Part shown: piece after piece, positions 23,657 through 32,674 of the stretch | How positions within the stretch are numbered: position 1 is the stretch's first letter | Layout: the number at the start of each line of letters is the position of its first letter | Source: Caryophanales bacterium | GTDB lineage: Bacteria > Bacillota > Bacilli > Exiguobacteriales > Exiguobacteriaceae | Length of the DNA: 58,154 bases | Reading direction: 5' to 3' | Assembly (NCBI GenBank): GCA_902362975.1 | Contig: CABIYO010000014.1 | Span: forward strand, 1-58,154 | Made by a program: the position numbers and the translations under genes | Notes under the pieces: generated by a model | What the model was told of the DNA's origin: nothing | Databases searched by the model: none | The model's input: the letters and a program-made list of their open reading frames with translations, nothing else

Positions 23657-25621
23657 ATGGGTGATAACGAAGTTGTAAATAAGCTACAAGAGTTCACTGA
23701 TATCCTTAGTCTCAGTACACTGGTACTGGATGCCCTCCGCTCAATGGGTTGGATTTTAATACGTGGCTTAGCAGTATTGATTGATGGACTTGAAAAAGTG
23801 ACTGACAGCATATTACTAACTAAAACATTTTTTAATAACTCTCAAGTGGTTGAATTCGTTTCTACGATTCAACCTTTTTTGTACGTTCTTTTAGCTGCTA
23901 GCTTCCTATTCACGGGTTACCTCATCATTTTTCAAAAGAAATTTGATCGGGAAGGATTTTTAATCAATCTGTTTATCACGTTGCTCATTCTCGGACTATT
24001 ATCTCCAACGATGACGCAAGTAAGTGAATTCAGTGATACCGCGATTGATTTCACAACTCAAAACTCTGGCGAAAACTCTTCCGGTGAATCGATATCAAAT
24101 CAGATTTTACGAGAAAACATTCATGATTTGATTGAATATGACCGAAACGATTTTTCCGGTTTGGAAGGTGAGGCTTTGAACTCTCTGCCTCAAAGTCATT
24201 TACGAAATATCGATATCAACGAGGTATTCGATAGTAATGAATTTCGCTTGGGAAGTACTGGCGAACAAATCTCTCAGTCCAAACTAACCTGGAATGGTGA
24301 AACGATGGGAACCTCGAAACTCGACCAAGGTGGCGTCGAATGGAACAACCAATATTACTACCGCTATCAGCCGAACTGGTTGACCATCTTCGTGACACTC
24401 GGAATCATGGGCTTCACGCTGTTCTCGATCGCTTATAAACTGGCGCGCCTCTCGTTCGAGCTCGCCTTTAACTATGTTTTGGCGATTCTCGTCGCACCTG
24501 CCGACCTGCACAGTGGTCAAAAGACGAAGAAGGTCATCCAGAGCATTTTGAACACGTTCCTCGTGATCATCCTGATCTTCGTCTCCATCAAGTTGTACAC
24601 GATCGGGACCGCCTATCTCGCGGAGACGTTGGACGGGTTCGCCTACCTGATCGCCCTCATCGCCTTCTCGGTCGCCTTGATCGACGGACCGAACATGGTC
24701 GAGCGGCTGTTCGGGATTGATGCCGGACTCAAACGGGGCTGGGGTGTCGCCCTCAGCGCCTATGCTGCCGGGAAAGGCGTGACCTCGGCCGGTGCCCATG
24801 CGGTCTCAAAGGTCGCGCGTGCCACACAAAGCGCACAAAAGATGCCATCGCTTCATGAGGCCGCGACGACACGGGTGGATTCAAATGCCATGCCGCATAA
24901 CGGTTCAACACTTAGTGCAGCGGACCAAGCTTCACAGCGGATGGACACCGAGAGACAAACCGATCCAGATGGTGTCGCTCAGGAGAACCAAACTGCAAGT
25001 CGCACGCAGACCGACAAAGAGAAACCGACAAATCCGAAGGACGTTGCGCAACCAATCAATAGTCAAGAGTCAGAACTTGAAGCGCAAGGCTCTCCATCCG
25101 TGAACGAAGCGGCGGGCCGCCAGTCTCCCGAATCGATTCATGCGACGAACTCTGAATCAAATGCCGAACGTGGCCCCGACCATCCAACCACGTCATCGGA
25201 GACACCAAAACCGGAATCGATTCACGATCATTCAAGCTCTGGTCATTCTCCAATCCCGGCTTCGTCGACTCTCGAATCGGTCACCGGGTCCACCGATACT
25301 ACATCCGGACCAGGCCATCGTCACGATGAATCAGTAGACAGAAATGACGTGACGACACCGACATCTCATGAGGTACCACCTTCAGACGACTCATCCTCGT
25401 CTTCGTCCTCTACGACGGATTCGAATGATGCGTCAACAGAGAAACGCCAAGGCCGCGCCCGACGGACCATCCATCAAGACACCGTGCTCGACGTCGAGAC
25501 CGAGGTCATCGAACAGGTGCGTGAGAATCAGACGCATCGTCATAGCCAGCACCAGGAAGAGACGCGACGGATCTACCCGACCTCGCCACCGCGTCCTGAC
25601 AATATTGAGAAGAAGGAGTGA
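23657..25621 (+). CDS. VirB6/TrbL-like polytopic membrane protein with disordered tail
   Basis: A 654-residue protein. Several hydrophobic helices occupy about residues 70-130 and 240-355 (FLYVLLAASFLFTGYLIIF, WLTIFVTLGIMGFTLFSIAY, FLVIILIFVSIKLYTIGTAY, YLIALIAFSVALIDG). These are followed by a GIDAGLKRGW turn and a ~270-residue Ser/Thr/Glu-rich disordered tail. This matches VirB6-type inner-membrane channel subunits of Gram-positive conjugation systems. Start ATG 23657 has AATGGAGGGATTC upstream. The first ~210 codons are AT-rich and the rest GC-rich, with the change near 24300, indicating a mosaic gene. Confidence 0.75.
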   Translation: MGDNEVVNKLQEFTDILSLSTLVLDALRSMGWILIRGLAVLIDGLEKVTDSILLTKTFFNNSQVVEFVSTIQPFLYVLLAASFLFTGYLIIFQKKFDREGFLINLFITLLILGLLSPTMTQVSEFSDTAIDFTTQNSGENSSGESISNQILRENIHDLIEYDRNDFSGLEGEALNSLPQSHLRNIDINEVFDSNEFRLGSTGEQISQSKLTWNGETMGTSKLDQGGVEWNNQYYYRYQPNWLTIFVTLGIMGFTLFSIAYKLARLSFELAFNYVLAILVAPADLHSGQKTKKVIQSILNTFLVIILIFVSIKLYTIGTAYLAETLDGFAYLIALIAFSVALIDGPNMVERLFGIDAGLKRGWGVALSAYAAGKGVTSAGAHAVSKVARATQSAQKMPSLHEAATTRVDSNAMPHNGSTLSAADQASQRMDTERQTDPDGVAQENQTASRTQTDKEKPTNPKDVAQPINSQESELEAQGSPSVNEAAGRQSPESIHATNSESNAERGPDHPTTSSETPKPESIHDHSSSGHSPIPASSTLESVTGSTDTTSGPGHRHDESVDRNDVTTPTSHEVPPSDDSSSSSSSTTDSNDASTEKRQGRARRTIHQDTVLDVETEVIEQVRENQTHRHSQHQEETRRIYPTSPPRPDNIEKKE

Positions 25622-25627
25622 TGATCC

Positions 25628-25927
25628 ATGCGCAACTATCGGATCCCGAACGAAGTCACGACCGAACTGAAGATCAATAAGATGCTCTATCTGCACGACT
25701 TCCTGTTCCTTGTCGGGCTCATCGTGCTCCGGCTCGTGACGCTCCCGTTCATCCCGTCGGTGCTGCACATCCCGTTCACGGTCTTCCTCGTCGTATTCGG
25801 CCTGTTCATGGTACTCCGGCCGGCGACGAACCCGCAGAAGCGGATGGTCCACGCGATTTACTACGCGCTCATCAAACGGAAAGACACCTATCTCGCGCTC
25901 GACGCGCACACGAAAGGACGTGACTGA
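25628..25927 (+). CDS. VirB3/TcpE-like small membrane protein (DUF5592-like)
   Basis: A 99-residue protein with two adjacent membrane helices (FLFLVGLIVLRLVTLPFI and LHIPFTVFLVVFGLFMVL) near the N-terminus and a soluble tail ending TYLALDAHTKGRD. Size, topology and position immediately upstream of the VirB4 genes fit the VirB3/TcpE role of linking the ATPase to the membrane; I associate it with DUF5592. It overlaps the next start codon region, indicating translational coupling. Confidence 0.65.
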   Translation: MRNYRIPNEVTTELKINKMLYLHDFLFLVGLIVLRLVTLPFIPSVLHIPFTVFLVVFGLFMVLRPATNPQKRMVHAIYYALIKRKDTYLALDAHTKGRD

Positions 25928-25928
25928 G

Positions 25929-26549
25929 ATGGCGTTCATCGAGGAGTCGCTACAAGAACCGAGACGCACGGGCACCTGGCTTGATGAACAGGACGTGGTC
26001 GAGAAACGGAAGGTCAAAGACAAGGTCGTCGTCAAACCGACGGTCGCCGAACTGATGCCGGTCGTCGACATCACCGGGACCGAGGCGTTCGAGATGCGCG
26101 ACGGGACCTATCTCGACATGGTCCAGCTCACCTCAAAGGACATCTATTCTTTAAATGAAGAGGAAAAAGACCATGATGTGTTCTCACTCGCCTATCTTCT
26201 ACAGGCGTACACGCATCCGCTTAAGGTCGTGCCGCTGAACACACCGCTCAGTCTCGAACGGCAGAAAATCAGCATCGAACGACAGATTCGACAAAATCAG
26301 ACACCGGCCTACCTGCCATTCTTGTTGAAGAAGAAGCAGGAGCTCGAATACCTCGAGGAGCATCGCACCAATCGCGATTATCTCCTCTTTTTTTATGCCG
26401 ACGACGAGCGGACGCTACGCGAGCGGAAGACGCACCTCTATAAACTGCTCCGCCGCTCGAACCCGATGCGCGAGCTGACACTCGACCAGAAGGTGCATGT
26501 GCTCTATCAACTGAACAACCCGAACACGAAACCGCAACTCGACGCCTGA
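25929..26549 (+). CDS. TrsD-like protein, companion of VirB4 ATPase
   Basis: A 206-residue soluble protein starting at ATG 25929 behind AAAGGACGTG, two bases after the upstream stop. It contains a domain (about 45-190) that resembles the N-terminal part of VirB4-family proteins: FEMRDGTYLDMVQLTSKDI, then the long helical RQNQTPAYLPFLLKKKQELEYL. In staphylococcal and enterococcal transfer regions a TrsD protein occupies the same position before TrsE. It probably acts with the following ATPase. Confidence 0.65.
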   Translation: MAFIEESLQEPRRTGTWLDEQDVVEKRKVKDKVVVKPTVAELMPVVDITGTEAFEMRDGTYLDMVQLTSKDIYSLNEEEKDHDVFSLAYLLQAYTHPLKVVPLNTPLSLERQKISIERQIRQNQTPAYLPFLLKKKQELEYLEEHRTNRDYLLFFYADDERTLRERKTHLYKLLRRSNPMRELTLDQKVHVLYQLNNPNTKPQLDA

Positions 26550-26566
26550 AGAAAGGAGTGACGCGC

Positions 26567-28519
26567 ATGTGGCAGCGCCTGCGTGACAAATTGTCCAGAC
26601 ACCAGGACCCGGAGACCGTCAAGATCGAGAAAGGCTACAACCCCGACGTCATCGCCAAGATTCAGCCACAAGGTGGCATCCGGTTCGACGCCAACTTTGT
26701 CCGGCTCGGGGACGGCTATCTGTCGTGCCTCCATGTCTATAAATATCAGTCGCTCGTCTATGACTACTGGCTCGAACCGATCCTGAACATGCCGGGCGTT
26801 TTGACGACGCTCGACATCGGGACGGCCGACAAGCGGGAAATCATCCAAACCATCAACAAGTCGATGGCCGAACAGAACACACGCTTCGAGAATGCGAAGG
26901 ACAACATCGACCGCATCGACGCCCGCGAGACGTATAAGGAACTGAACGAGCTCTATGAACAGATCACCCAGGGCGAGACGATGAAATATCTGCATCTGCG
27001 CCTCTATGTGAAAGCGAAGACGCTCGACGCGCTCGAGGTGAAGGTGCAGGAAGTGATGGAAGAACTCGAGGCCCGGAACTTCCGCTCGACGATCTTCCTG
27101 AACGAACAGGAATGGGAATGGCAGAGCCTGTTCACGAGCTATGACCAGCAACAAAAGTTGCCGAACCGGCGACGTGGGAAAGAGATCCCGTCCCTCTCCA
27201 TCGCCGGTGGCTATCCGTTCCACTTCACGTCGCTCCAGGACGCGACCGGAACGTATTACGGGACGACCGACACGAACGGTAGCGTCATCTTCGACCTGTT
27301 CCACAAGGACAAGCAACGCAAGTTCTACAACGCGCTCATGATCGGCAAGATGGGATCCGGCAAATCGACACTTCTCAAGAAGACGGTGCTCGACCAGGCA
27401 ATCAAGGGCAACAAGATCCGCATCCTCGACGTCACGGGCGAATTCTCGGACCTCGTGCATCAGCTCGGCGGGAAAGAGATCGCGCTTGACGGGTCGGCCG
27501 GGCTCATCAATCCGCTCCATGTCTATAAGACCGTGACGAACAACGACGGCAGCGCCAACGAGGCACTCTCGTTCATGCAGCACCTGTCGAAGATGGCCGT
27601 GTTCTATCACTACATCAACCCGGCGGCGACGCAGGAAGAGACGAACGAGTTCGAGATCCTGCTCCGGGATTTGTACGTCCGGCACGGGCTCTGGGACGAA
27701 CAAGGCGAACTGCCGATCACGACGCATCCGGCGAAGCGGTACCCGACGTTCTCCGACTTCTTGCATCTCGTGCGTCGTGAGCTCTATACGGACGACACGC
27801 GCACCTCAATCAAGGAGGCGATCAGCCCGAACCGGGTGCGGCGTCTCGAGAACATCGAGCTCGCCGTCACGAACCTCGTCCACAACTACGGCAACATCTT
27901 CGACGGGCACTCCTCCATCGACCGGTTCGACGAGGAACTCATCGTCTCGTTCCCGCTCCGGAACCTGACGAGCCTGCGCGACGAGGTATTCCAGGCGCAG
28001 GTGTTCTCCTTGATGAACATGCTGTGGGACGGGATGATCGCCAACGGCTCGGGTCAACTAAAAGCCTATAACCAAGGCGTGCTCCGGACGGAAGAAGCGT
28101 GCAAGTACCTCATCGTCATCGACGAGGCACACCACTTGATCAACACGCGCGACATCGCCCAACCGGCCATCCTGTATCTGCAACGCTGCATGCGTGAAGC
28201 GCGCAAGTACTTCGGTGGCATCTTCTTCGTGTCGCACTTGATCACCGACTTCGTGCCTGCCGGATCGAAATCCGAGAATGCAGAGAACGTCAAGTCGCTC
28301 TTTCAGTTGACGCAATACAAGATCATTGGCGAACAAGACGCGGAGAGTATCCCGATCATCCAGACGGTGTTTGATGGCCAACTTTCCAACTCCGAAATGC
28401 GCATCATCCCCTCGCTCGAGACGGGGCGTGTCGTCCTCAGCATCTCCGGCGTGCAGAACCTCATCTTTGACGTCGACGTCGCGCCCGAGGAACTCTCCTT
28501 GTTCGGTGGGGGCGCCTGA
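26567..28519 (+). CDS. VirB4/TrsE-family T4SS ATPase
   Basis: A 650-residue ATPase starting at ATG 26567 behind AAAGGAGTG. The N-terminal domain (about 30-230) contacts the channel; the C-terminal RecA-like motor has Walker A GKMGSGKST (about 260-268) and Walker B KYLIVIDEAHH (about 505-515), with a sensor region ITDFVPAGSKSENAENVKSLFQL. It powers substrate transfer and pilus assembly at the cytoplasmic face. Its stop codon overlaps the next start (TGATG), so the wall hydrolase is translationally coupled. Confidence 0.92.
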   Translation: MWQRLRDKLSRHQDPETVKIEKGYNPDVIAKIQPQGGIRFDANFVRLGDGYLSCLHVYKYQSLVYDYWLEPILNMPGVLTTLDIGTADKREIIQTINKSMAEQNTRFENAKDNIDRIDARETYKELNELYEQITQGETMKYLHLRLYVKAKTLDALEVKVQEVMEELEARNFRSTIFLNEQEWEWQSLFTSYDQQQKLPNRRRGKEIPSLSIAGGYPFHFTSLQDATGTYYGTTDTNGSVIFDLFHKDKQRKFYNALMIGKMGSGKSTLLKKTVLDQAIKGNKIRILDVTGEFSDLVHQLGGKEIALDGSAGLINPLHVYKTVTNNDGSANEALSFMQHLSKMAVFYHYINPAATQEETNEFEILLRDLYVRHGLWDEQGELPITTHPAKRYPTFSDFLHLVRRELYTDDTRTSIKEAISPNRVRRLENIELAVTNLVHNYGNIFDGHSSIDRFDEELIVSFPLRNLTSLRDEVFQAQVFSLMNMLWDGMIANGSGQLKAYNQGVLRTEEACKYLIVIDEAHHLINTRDIAQPAILYLQRCMREARKYFGGIFFVSHLITDFVPAGSKSENAENVKSLFQLTQYKIIGEQDAESIPIIQTVFDGQLSNSEMRIIPSLETGRVVLSISGVQNLIFDVDVAPEELSLFGGGA

Positions 28520-29625
28520 TGTGGGCGGCCGCGAAACGGACGGCCCGCTTCGCCGTCACGGCCAAATGGCAGCTCGCGACACTCAAGTGGCGACTCATCC
28601 TGCTCGGCATCGCGGTACTCGTGTTGTTCATGGTCATCCTCGTCGTCGGCATCCTCGACACGCTCACGGGTGTCCAGAACGAACAACCGACCGACGTCAC
28701 GTTCAATACCGCAGGAGGTCTACAGGTAAGCGACCAGGTGCTCCAATATCGGGGCTTGGTCGAATCGGAACTGTCGAAGTACGGGCTGACCGAACAGACG
28801 AACCTCGTACTCGCGCTCATGATGCAGGAGAGCGGAGGACGCGGGAACGACCCGATGCAGGCGAGCGAATCGAAGTGTGGACGGATCGGATGCATCACCT
28901 CCCCCGAGGAGAGCATCGTCTATGGTGTCGAGCATTTTGCATCCGTCTTCGAACGGGCGAACCGCGACGTGCAGCTCACGTTACAGAGTTACAACTTCGG
29001 CGGCGGCTTCATCGATTATGTCCAGGAGAACGGTGGACGCTATTCGAAAGAACTCGCCATCTCGTTCTCCCAGATGATGTACCAGCGTGTAAAACACACC
29101 GGTATCTACCGTTGTCATCGCCCGAGCGCGGTCCAGCACGGCGCCTGTTATGGGGACATCGAATACGTCGACGCAGTGTTGAAATATCTTGCGCCGGTCG
29201 CCGTCGCCGACGGTGTCATCACGAAAGAGCTATTGTCGGGGTTACGTTCCCCGCTCGCCATCCCGCTCAACGTGACATCGCGTTTCGGCTGGCGCGTCGT
29301 CTTCGGACAACGGGATAACCACACCGGTATCGACTTCAGTTGCACCCCGTCCGATACGATCCACGCAGTCAAAAGCGGCACCGTCATCTATAGCGGGAAC
29401 CGCGGACCGTACGGCAATCTCGTCCAGATCCGACACGACAACTACATCACGGCGTATGCGCACCTGAGTCGTCTCGGCGTCAAGACCGGACAACAGATCA
29501 AAGCCGGTCAGGCGCTCGGGTACTGCGGCACGACCGGCCGTTCGAGCGGGACCCATCTGCATTTCGAGATCAAGACGGCTGAATGGTCCGGTCATATAGA
29601 TCCCGCCCCGATTTTCGAATTATAA
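28519..29625 (+). CDS. Bifunctional cell-wall hydrolase: lysozyme-like plus M23 peptidase (VirB1-like)
   Basis: A 368-residue membrane-anchored protein. One membrane helix (about 30-52, LLGIAVLVLFMVILVVGIL) is followed by a lysozyme-like transglycosylase domain (about 80-190; MMQESGGRGNDPMQASES with catalytic Glu in MQES). An M23/LytM endopeptidase follows (about 255-360) with zinc ligands in HTGIDFS and HLHFE. It opens peptidoglycan locally so the conjugation channel can cross the wall, as CwlT-type proteins do, although here the peptidase is M23 rather than NlpC/P60. Translationally coupled to the VirB4 gene. Confidence 0.9.
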   Translation: MWAAAKRTARFAVTAKWQLATLKWRLILLGIAVLVLFMVILVVGILDTLTGVQNEQPTDVTFNTAGGLQVSDQVLQYRGLVESELSKYGLTEQTNLVLALMMQESGGRGNDPMQASESKCGRIGCITSPEESIVYGVEHFASVFERANRDVQLTLQSYNFGGGFIDYVQENGGRYSKELAISFSQMMYQRVKHTGIYRCHRPSAVQHGACYGDIEYVDAVLKYLAPVAVADGVITKELLSGLRSPLAIPLNVTSRFGWRVVFGQRDNHTGIDFSCTPSDTIHAVKSGTVIYSGNRGPYGNLVQIRHDNYITAYAHLSRLGVKTGQQIKAGQALGYCGTTGRSSGTHLHFEIKTAEWSGHIDPAPIFEL

Positions 29626-29655
29626 GTCATGGATGTATGGAAAGGAGGAGAAAGG

Positions 29656-30234
29656 ATGAACTTCACCGCACGTCACCTCGCGTATCTGTTCGGGGTACTG
29701 CTCCTGATTTCACTCGCGGCGAACGTCTTTTTCTATCAACAAGTGACGGCTGTCACGAGTACTTCAGACACGAGTGAGACGAAAAATGAGAGCGTCACTT
29801 CCCTTGAATCGGCAACCTCCGAGGATACGTCAGCGGACACCGAACAAGTCGTCGCTTCGACGGAGACGGAACGAATGGAAGAGCTGGTGACACGCGCGAC
29901 GCGCTTCATCGAGTATGCCTTCACCATCACGAAGGACAGTTACACGACCCAGAAACGACAGGCGAAAGGTGTCATGTCCGAGGAACTCGCGGCCACGCTC
30001 TTCGCCGCTGACGGCAGCGATGTCGGCACGTTCGAGACGACCGTCCGCGACATCGAGGTGTTCCCTTCTGTCTCCGGAATAGATTGCCTCGTCCGGTTCG
30101 AACAAGACCTGTTGATCACCGAGACGGGTTATGAAGAGACGACGCAAGAACTGTTGGCCCTGACGTTCGAGTCCATCGAAGGACGTTTGGTCGTCACCGA
30201 AATGGAAGACCTGACATCGGAAGGAGGAATCTAG
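29656..30234 (+). CDS. VirB8/TcpC-like bitopic protein
   Basis: A 192-residue protein starting at ATG 29656 behind AAAGGAGGAGAAAGG. It has a single membrane helix near the N-terminus (LAYLFGVLLLISLAANVFFYQQV), a Ser/Thr/Glu-rich linker, and an extracellular alpha+beta domain (about 85-185: VTRATRFIEYAFTITKDSY..IDCLVRFEQDLLITETG..GRLVVTEMEDL). The topology and fold pattern fit the NTF2-like domain of VirB8/TcpC channel proteins. It is adjacent to the next gene with no gap (30235). Confidence 0.65.
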   Translation: MNFTARHLAYLFGVLLLISLAANVFFYQQVTAVTSTSDTSETKNESVTSLESATSEDTSADTEQVVASTETERMEELVTRATRFIEYAFTITKDSYTTQKRQAKGVMSEELAATLFAADGSDVGTFETTVRDIEVFPSVSGIDCLVRFEQDLLITETGYEETTQELLALTFESIEGRLVVTEMEDLTSEGGI

Positions 30235-31074
30235 ATGCGACGACAAACACGACGGCGTCTCACCCAGAACGTCTCCCGGTTCTACCTCGTACTCGGCGTA
30301 TTCTTTGTCGTCGGCTTCCTCTTTTTCGGCACCTCGTCGTTCTTCTTCGCCGAGGAGGCACCGGTCAATGAGACGCCGATCAACGAGGCAATCCGACTCT
30401 CAAACGGGGAGACCGTGACGCTCCACGCGTCCAGTTACGATACGGAGGCCAAGACAATACGCATCCGACTCTCGCTCGATGAAGCACCAGGTAACACGAA
30501 CGATCATCTCTTCCGCTATGTCTATAAGGCACGTCCGGATTCCGAGAAGGAAGTCATGGTGCTGTATGACCGGAACGATCAATACGTGCTCGAATTGAAA
30601 GATGTGCCGAACGATTTTGATCAGCTCGCTGTCCGGATTTACGGATTGGATGAGTCACAATCGATCGACGAACTCACCCCTGAGGAACGGGAGAACAGTC
30701 TGTTGACGTCACTCTATGCCGACCGCCGGACCATCGGACAGGCGAGCCACACCTCATCTGACGAGACAACTTTCACGAGACTATTCGTCGAGGACGAGCT
30801 CGCGGAGACCGAACGGCATTTGGAAACAGCACAGCAGTCAGTCGAAGCGCAGCGACAACAGATCAAGCGACTCGACCGTGACAAAGAGGAGCTTGAAGAC
30901 GAACTCCCCTACCTCTCGCTCGACGAACAGGTGGAACAGGAGAACGAAATTTTCGATCTTGGCCGAAAACGTGATGAGCTCAACCTGGAACTCGAGAAGC
31001 TCGAACAGTCGGTCGTAGCGCTCGAAGAGAAGCACGACAAGTTGCGCGTTCGGCTCCGGGAACTGTCGATTTAA
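30235..31074 (+). CDS. Membrane protein with C-terminal coiled coil, conjugation operon
   Basis: A 279-residue protein with an N-terminal basic segment, a membrane helix (FYLVLGVFFVVGFLFFGTSSFFF, about 17-39), an extracellular beta-rich region (about 55-145) and a long coiled coil (about 188-279, RHLETAQQSVEAQRQQIKRLDRD..). It starts at ATG 30235 behind GAAGGAGGAATCTAG. The last gene of the channel block before the candidate oriT. No family is recognised; the coiled coil suggests an oligomeric surface or periplasmic-like scaffold. Confidence 0.6.
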   Translation: MRRQTRRRLTQNVSRFYLVLGVFFVVGFLFFGTSSFFFAEEAPVNETPINEAIRLSNGETVTLHASSYDTEAKTIRIRLSLDEAPGNTNDHLFRYVYKARPDSEKEVMVLYDRNDQYVLELKDVPNDFDQLAVRIYGLDESQSIDELTPEERENSLLTSLYADRRTIGQASHTSSDETTFTRLFVEDELAETERHLETAQQSVEAQRQQIKRLDRDKEELEDELPYLSLDEQVEQENEIFDLGRKRDELNLELEKLEQSVVALEEKHDKLRVRLRELSI

Positions 31075-31075
31075 G

Positions 31076-31210
31076 TGGCACATTTCGTGCCAAATCGCTG
31101 ATTTTACTGGCACATTTCGTGCCATTTTCGGACTTTTGGTGATATCACGGAAACCCCAGGCTCTGCCTGGGCTATCACGACAAGTGATAGCAGTTTCCCC
31201 TTATGCTCTT
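31076..31210. other. Candidate origin of transfer (oriT)
   Basis: A gene-free stretch next to the relaxase genes contains four ordered inverted repeats: two identical hairpins TGGCACATTTCGTGCCA (31076-31092 and 31108-31124, 32 bp apart), CCCAGGC-TCT-GCCTGGG (31055-type arms at 31155-31171), and GCTATCAC-GACAA-GTGATAGC (31171-31191). Dense inverted repeats immediately upstream of an accessory protein and relaxase are typical of oriT; the last repeat is the best candidate for relaxase binding and nicking. The nick position cannot be read from sequence alone. Confidence 0.65.
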
Positions 31211-31266
31211 TGAACGAACTTTTCGGACGTTGGCAACATGTACTCTCTAGAAAGGTGGTCAGGCAG

Positions 31267-31518
31267 ATGGACCTGTTACTCCGCGACATCGACCCCGTCA
31301 TCGTGAAGCAAATCGATGAATGGGCCAAGGAACACAACCGCTCCCGGCAACAATATTTAAAAGAACTGCTCGCCTCCTGGTGCGCGAACGGCATCCAATC
31401 GACGCAGGTCGAGCGCCTCGAACGACAGCTCGAGGCAAACACGCTCCACCTGAAACGGAGCGCGGACGAACTCGCCGAGGTGACCCGTTTGTTGAACGAG
31501 GTGATGCAGGATGCGTGA
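31267..31518 (+). CDS. Relaxosome accessory protein (MobC-like, ribbon-helix-helix)
   Basis: An 83-residue protein starting at ATG 31267. The N-terminus (MDLLLRDIDPVIVKQIDEWAKEHNRSRQQYLKELLASW) fits a ribbon-helix-helix DNA-binding domain, followed by a coiled coil (VERLERQLEANTLHLKRSADELAEVTRLLNEV). It lies between the candidate oriT and the relaxase gene, overlapping the latter by 8 bases. This is the usual position of proteins that bind oriT and help the relaxase nick. The upstream Shine-Dalgarno is AAAGGTGG. Confidence 0.75.
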   Translation: MDLLLRDIDPVIVKQIDEWAKEHNRSRQQYLKELLASWCANGIQSTQVERLERQLEANTLHLKRSADELAEVTRLLNEVMQDA

Positions 31519-32665
31519 GACGCCGGGTGTCGTCATCAAGTCGAAGTTCAAGGTACCGGGCACGAAAAAGAAGTCGCATCGTTATACGACGTACCTCGAC
31601 TACATCAATCGTCCGGACGCGAAAGACAGCCGCGAACAGTTCGAGACGTACCATGATTATATGGAAGACGAGACGAAGTCGAGCGGTCTGTTCACACGTG
31701 AGGACGACCGCTTGAATGACCAAAAGCGTCGCGTCGTCCGCAACATTTTCAAACAAGCGCAAGAGAACGGGAGTATCCTCTGGCAGGACGTCATCTCGTT
31801 CGACAACACCTGGCTACGTGAGACTGGTGTGCTCCACGACGACCTTGTCGACGAGAAACGATTGATCCAGGCGACGCGGAACGCGGTCGATTCGATGCTC
31901 CAAAAAGAGAAGATGGCCCATGCCTACTGGACCGGTGCTGTCCATTACAACACCGACAATATCCACGTGCATGTCGCCATCGTCGAGACGAGCCATATGC
32001 GCGAGCGCGGCAAACGCAAACCGAAATCGATCGAGCTGATGAAGTCGAAGGTCATCCATTCCCTCGCCGACCGGACGAAAGAACAGGAGAAACTGAATGC
32101 GTTCATAAGAGACGAACTGGTCGCCCATAAACGGAACCGGAAGATTCCAACGCTCCCGAACCGTGTCCTGCATCCCGAGCTCGTCCGTCAATTCAAGGAC
32201 ATCTATGAGCGGTTGCCGGAAGACAAACGACAGTGGCGCTACAACATGAACGGGATGCAGCCACTGCGAGAGTCACTCGACCGTCTGACCGACCGCTATA
32301 TCGACACCTACTTCAAACAGGAGTTCCAAACCTTCAACGAGCGGCTCAAGCAGGAGGTGTCGTTCCATCGTCGCAGCTACGGCGATACGGAGAAAGCCGA
32401 GCGTTACCGGAGGACGAAGCGACAGGACCTCTACACCCGGATGGGGAACACCATCCTCTCTGAGATGCGTGAACTGGCGAAAGCGCAACACGTGAATGAG
32501 AAGAGTGAACCTATCAAACATCCGGTCCGACGTGCGTTCAAACAACAAAAAATCTTCAACGAATCGCTGTACCGGATCGAGCGGCACATGAACGACGAGT
32601 TTGAACATTTGAAGAATCAACGTGCTTTCGAGCAGCTGGAACGGGACATCGAATATGGAAAGTGA
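31511..32665 (+). CDS. Relaxase, MobP2/MOB_L-like
   Basis: A 384-residue protein. Residues 134-160 (KMAHAYWTGAVHYNTDNIHVHVAIVET) contain the histidine cluster (H145, H152, H154) that binds the metal in relaxases of the MobP2/MOB_L type, whose best-known member is from B. subtilis plasmid pLS20. A tyrosine-rich N-terminus (SHRYTTYLDYIN) would supply the nicking tyrosine. The C-terminal 150 residues are helical and basic, probably for DNA contact. It cleaves oriT and pilots the strand to the coupling protein. Close by are the candidate oriT, accessory protein and full channel, so the element appears self-transmissible. Confidence 0.85.
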   Translation: MRETPGVVIKSKFKVPGTKKKSHRYTTYLDYINRPDAKDSREQFETYHDYMEDETKSSGLFTREDDRLNDQKRRVVRNIFKQAQENGSILWQDVISFDNTWLRETGVLHDDLVDEKRLIQATRNAVDSMLQKEKMAHAYWTGAVHYNTDNIHVHVAIVETSHMRERGKRKPKSIELMKSKVIHSLADRTKEQEKLNAFIRDELVAHKRNRKIPTLPNRVLHPELVRQFKDIYERLPEDKRQWRYNMNGMQPLRESLDRLTDRYIDTYFKQEFQTFNERLKQEVSFHRRSYGDTEKAERYRRTKRQDLYTRMGNTILSEMRELAKAQHVNEKSEPIKHPVRRAFKQQKIFNESLYRIERHMNDEFEHLKNQRAFEQLERDIEYGK

Positions 32666-32674
32666 GGGAGGACG

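Noticed and set aside
26507..27766. Minus-strand 419-codon frame opposite the VirB4 gene
   Set aside because: It is the antisense image of the VirB4 ATPase, which carries all family motifs.
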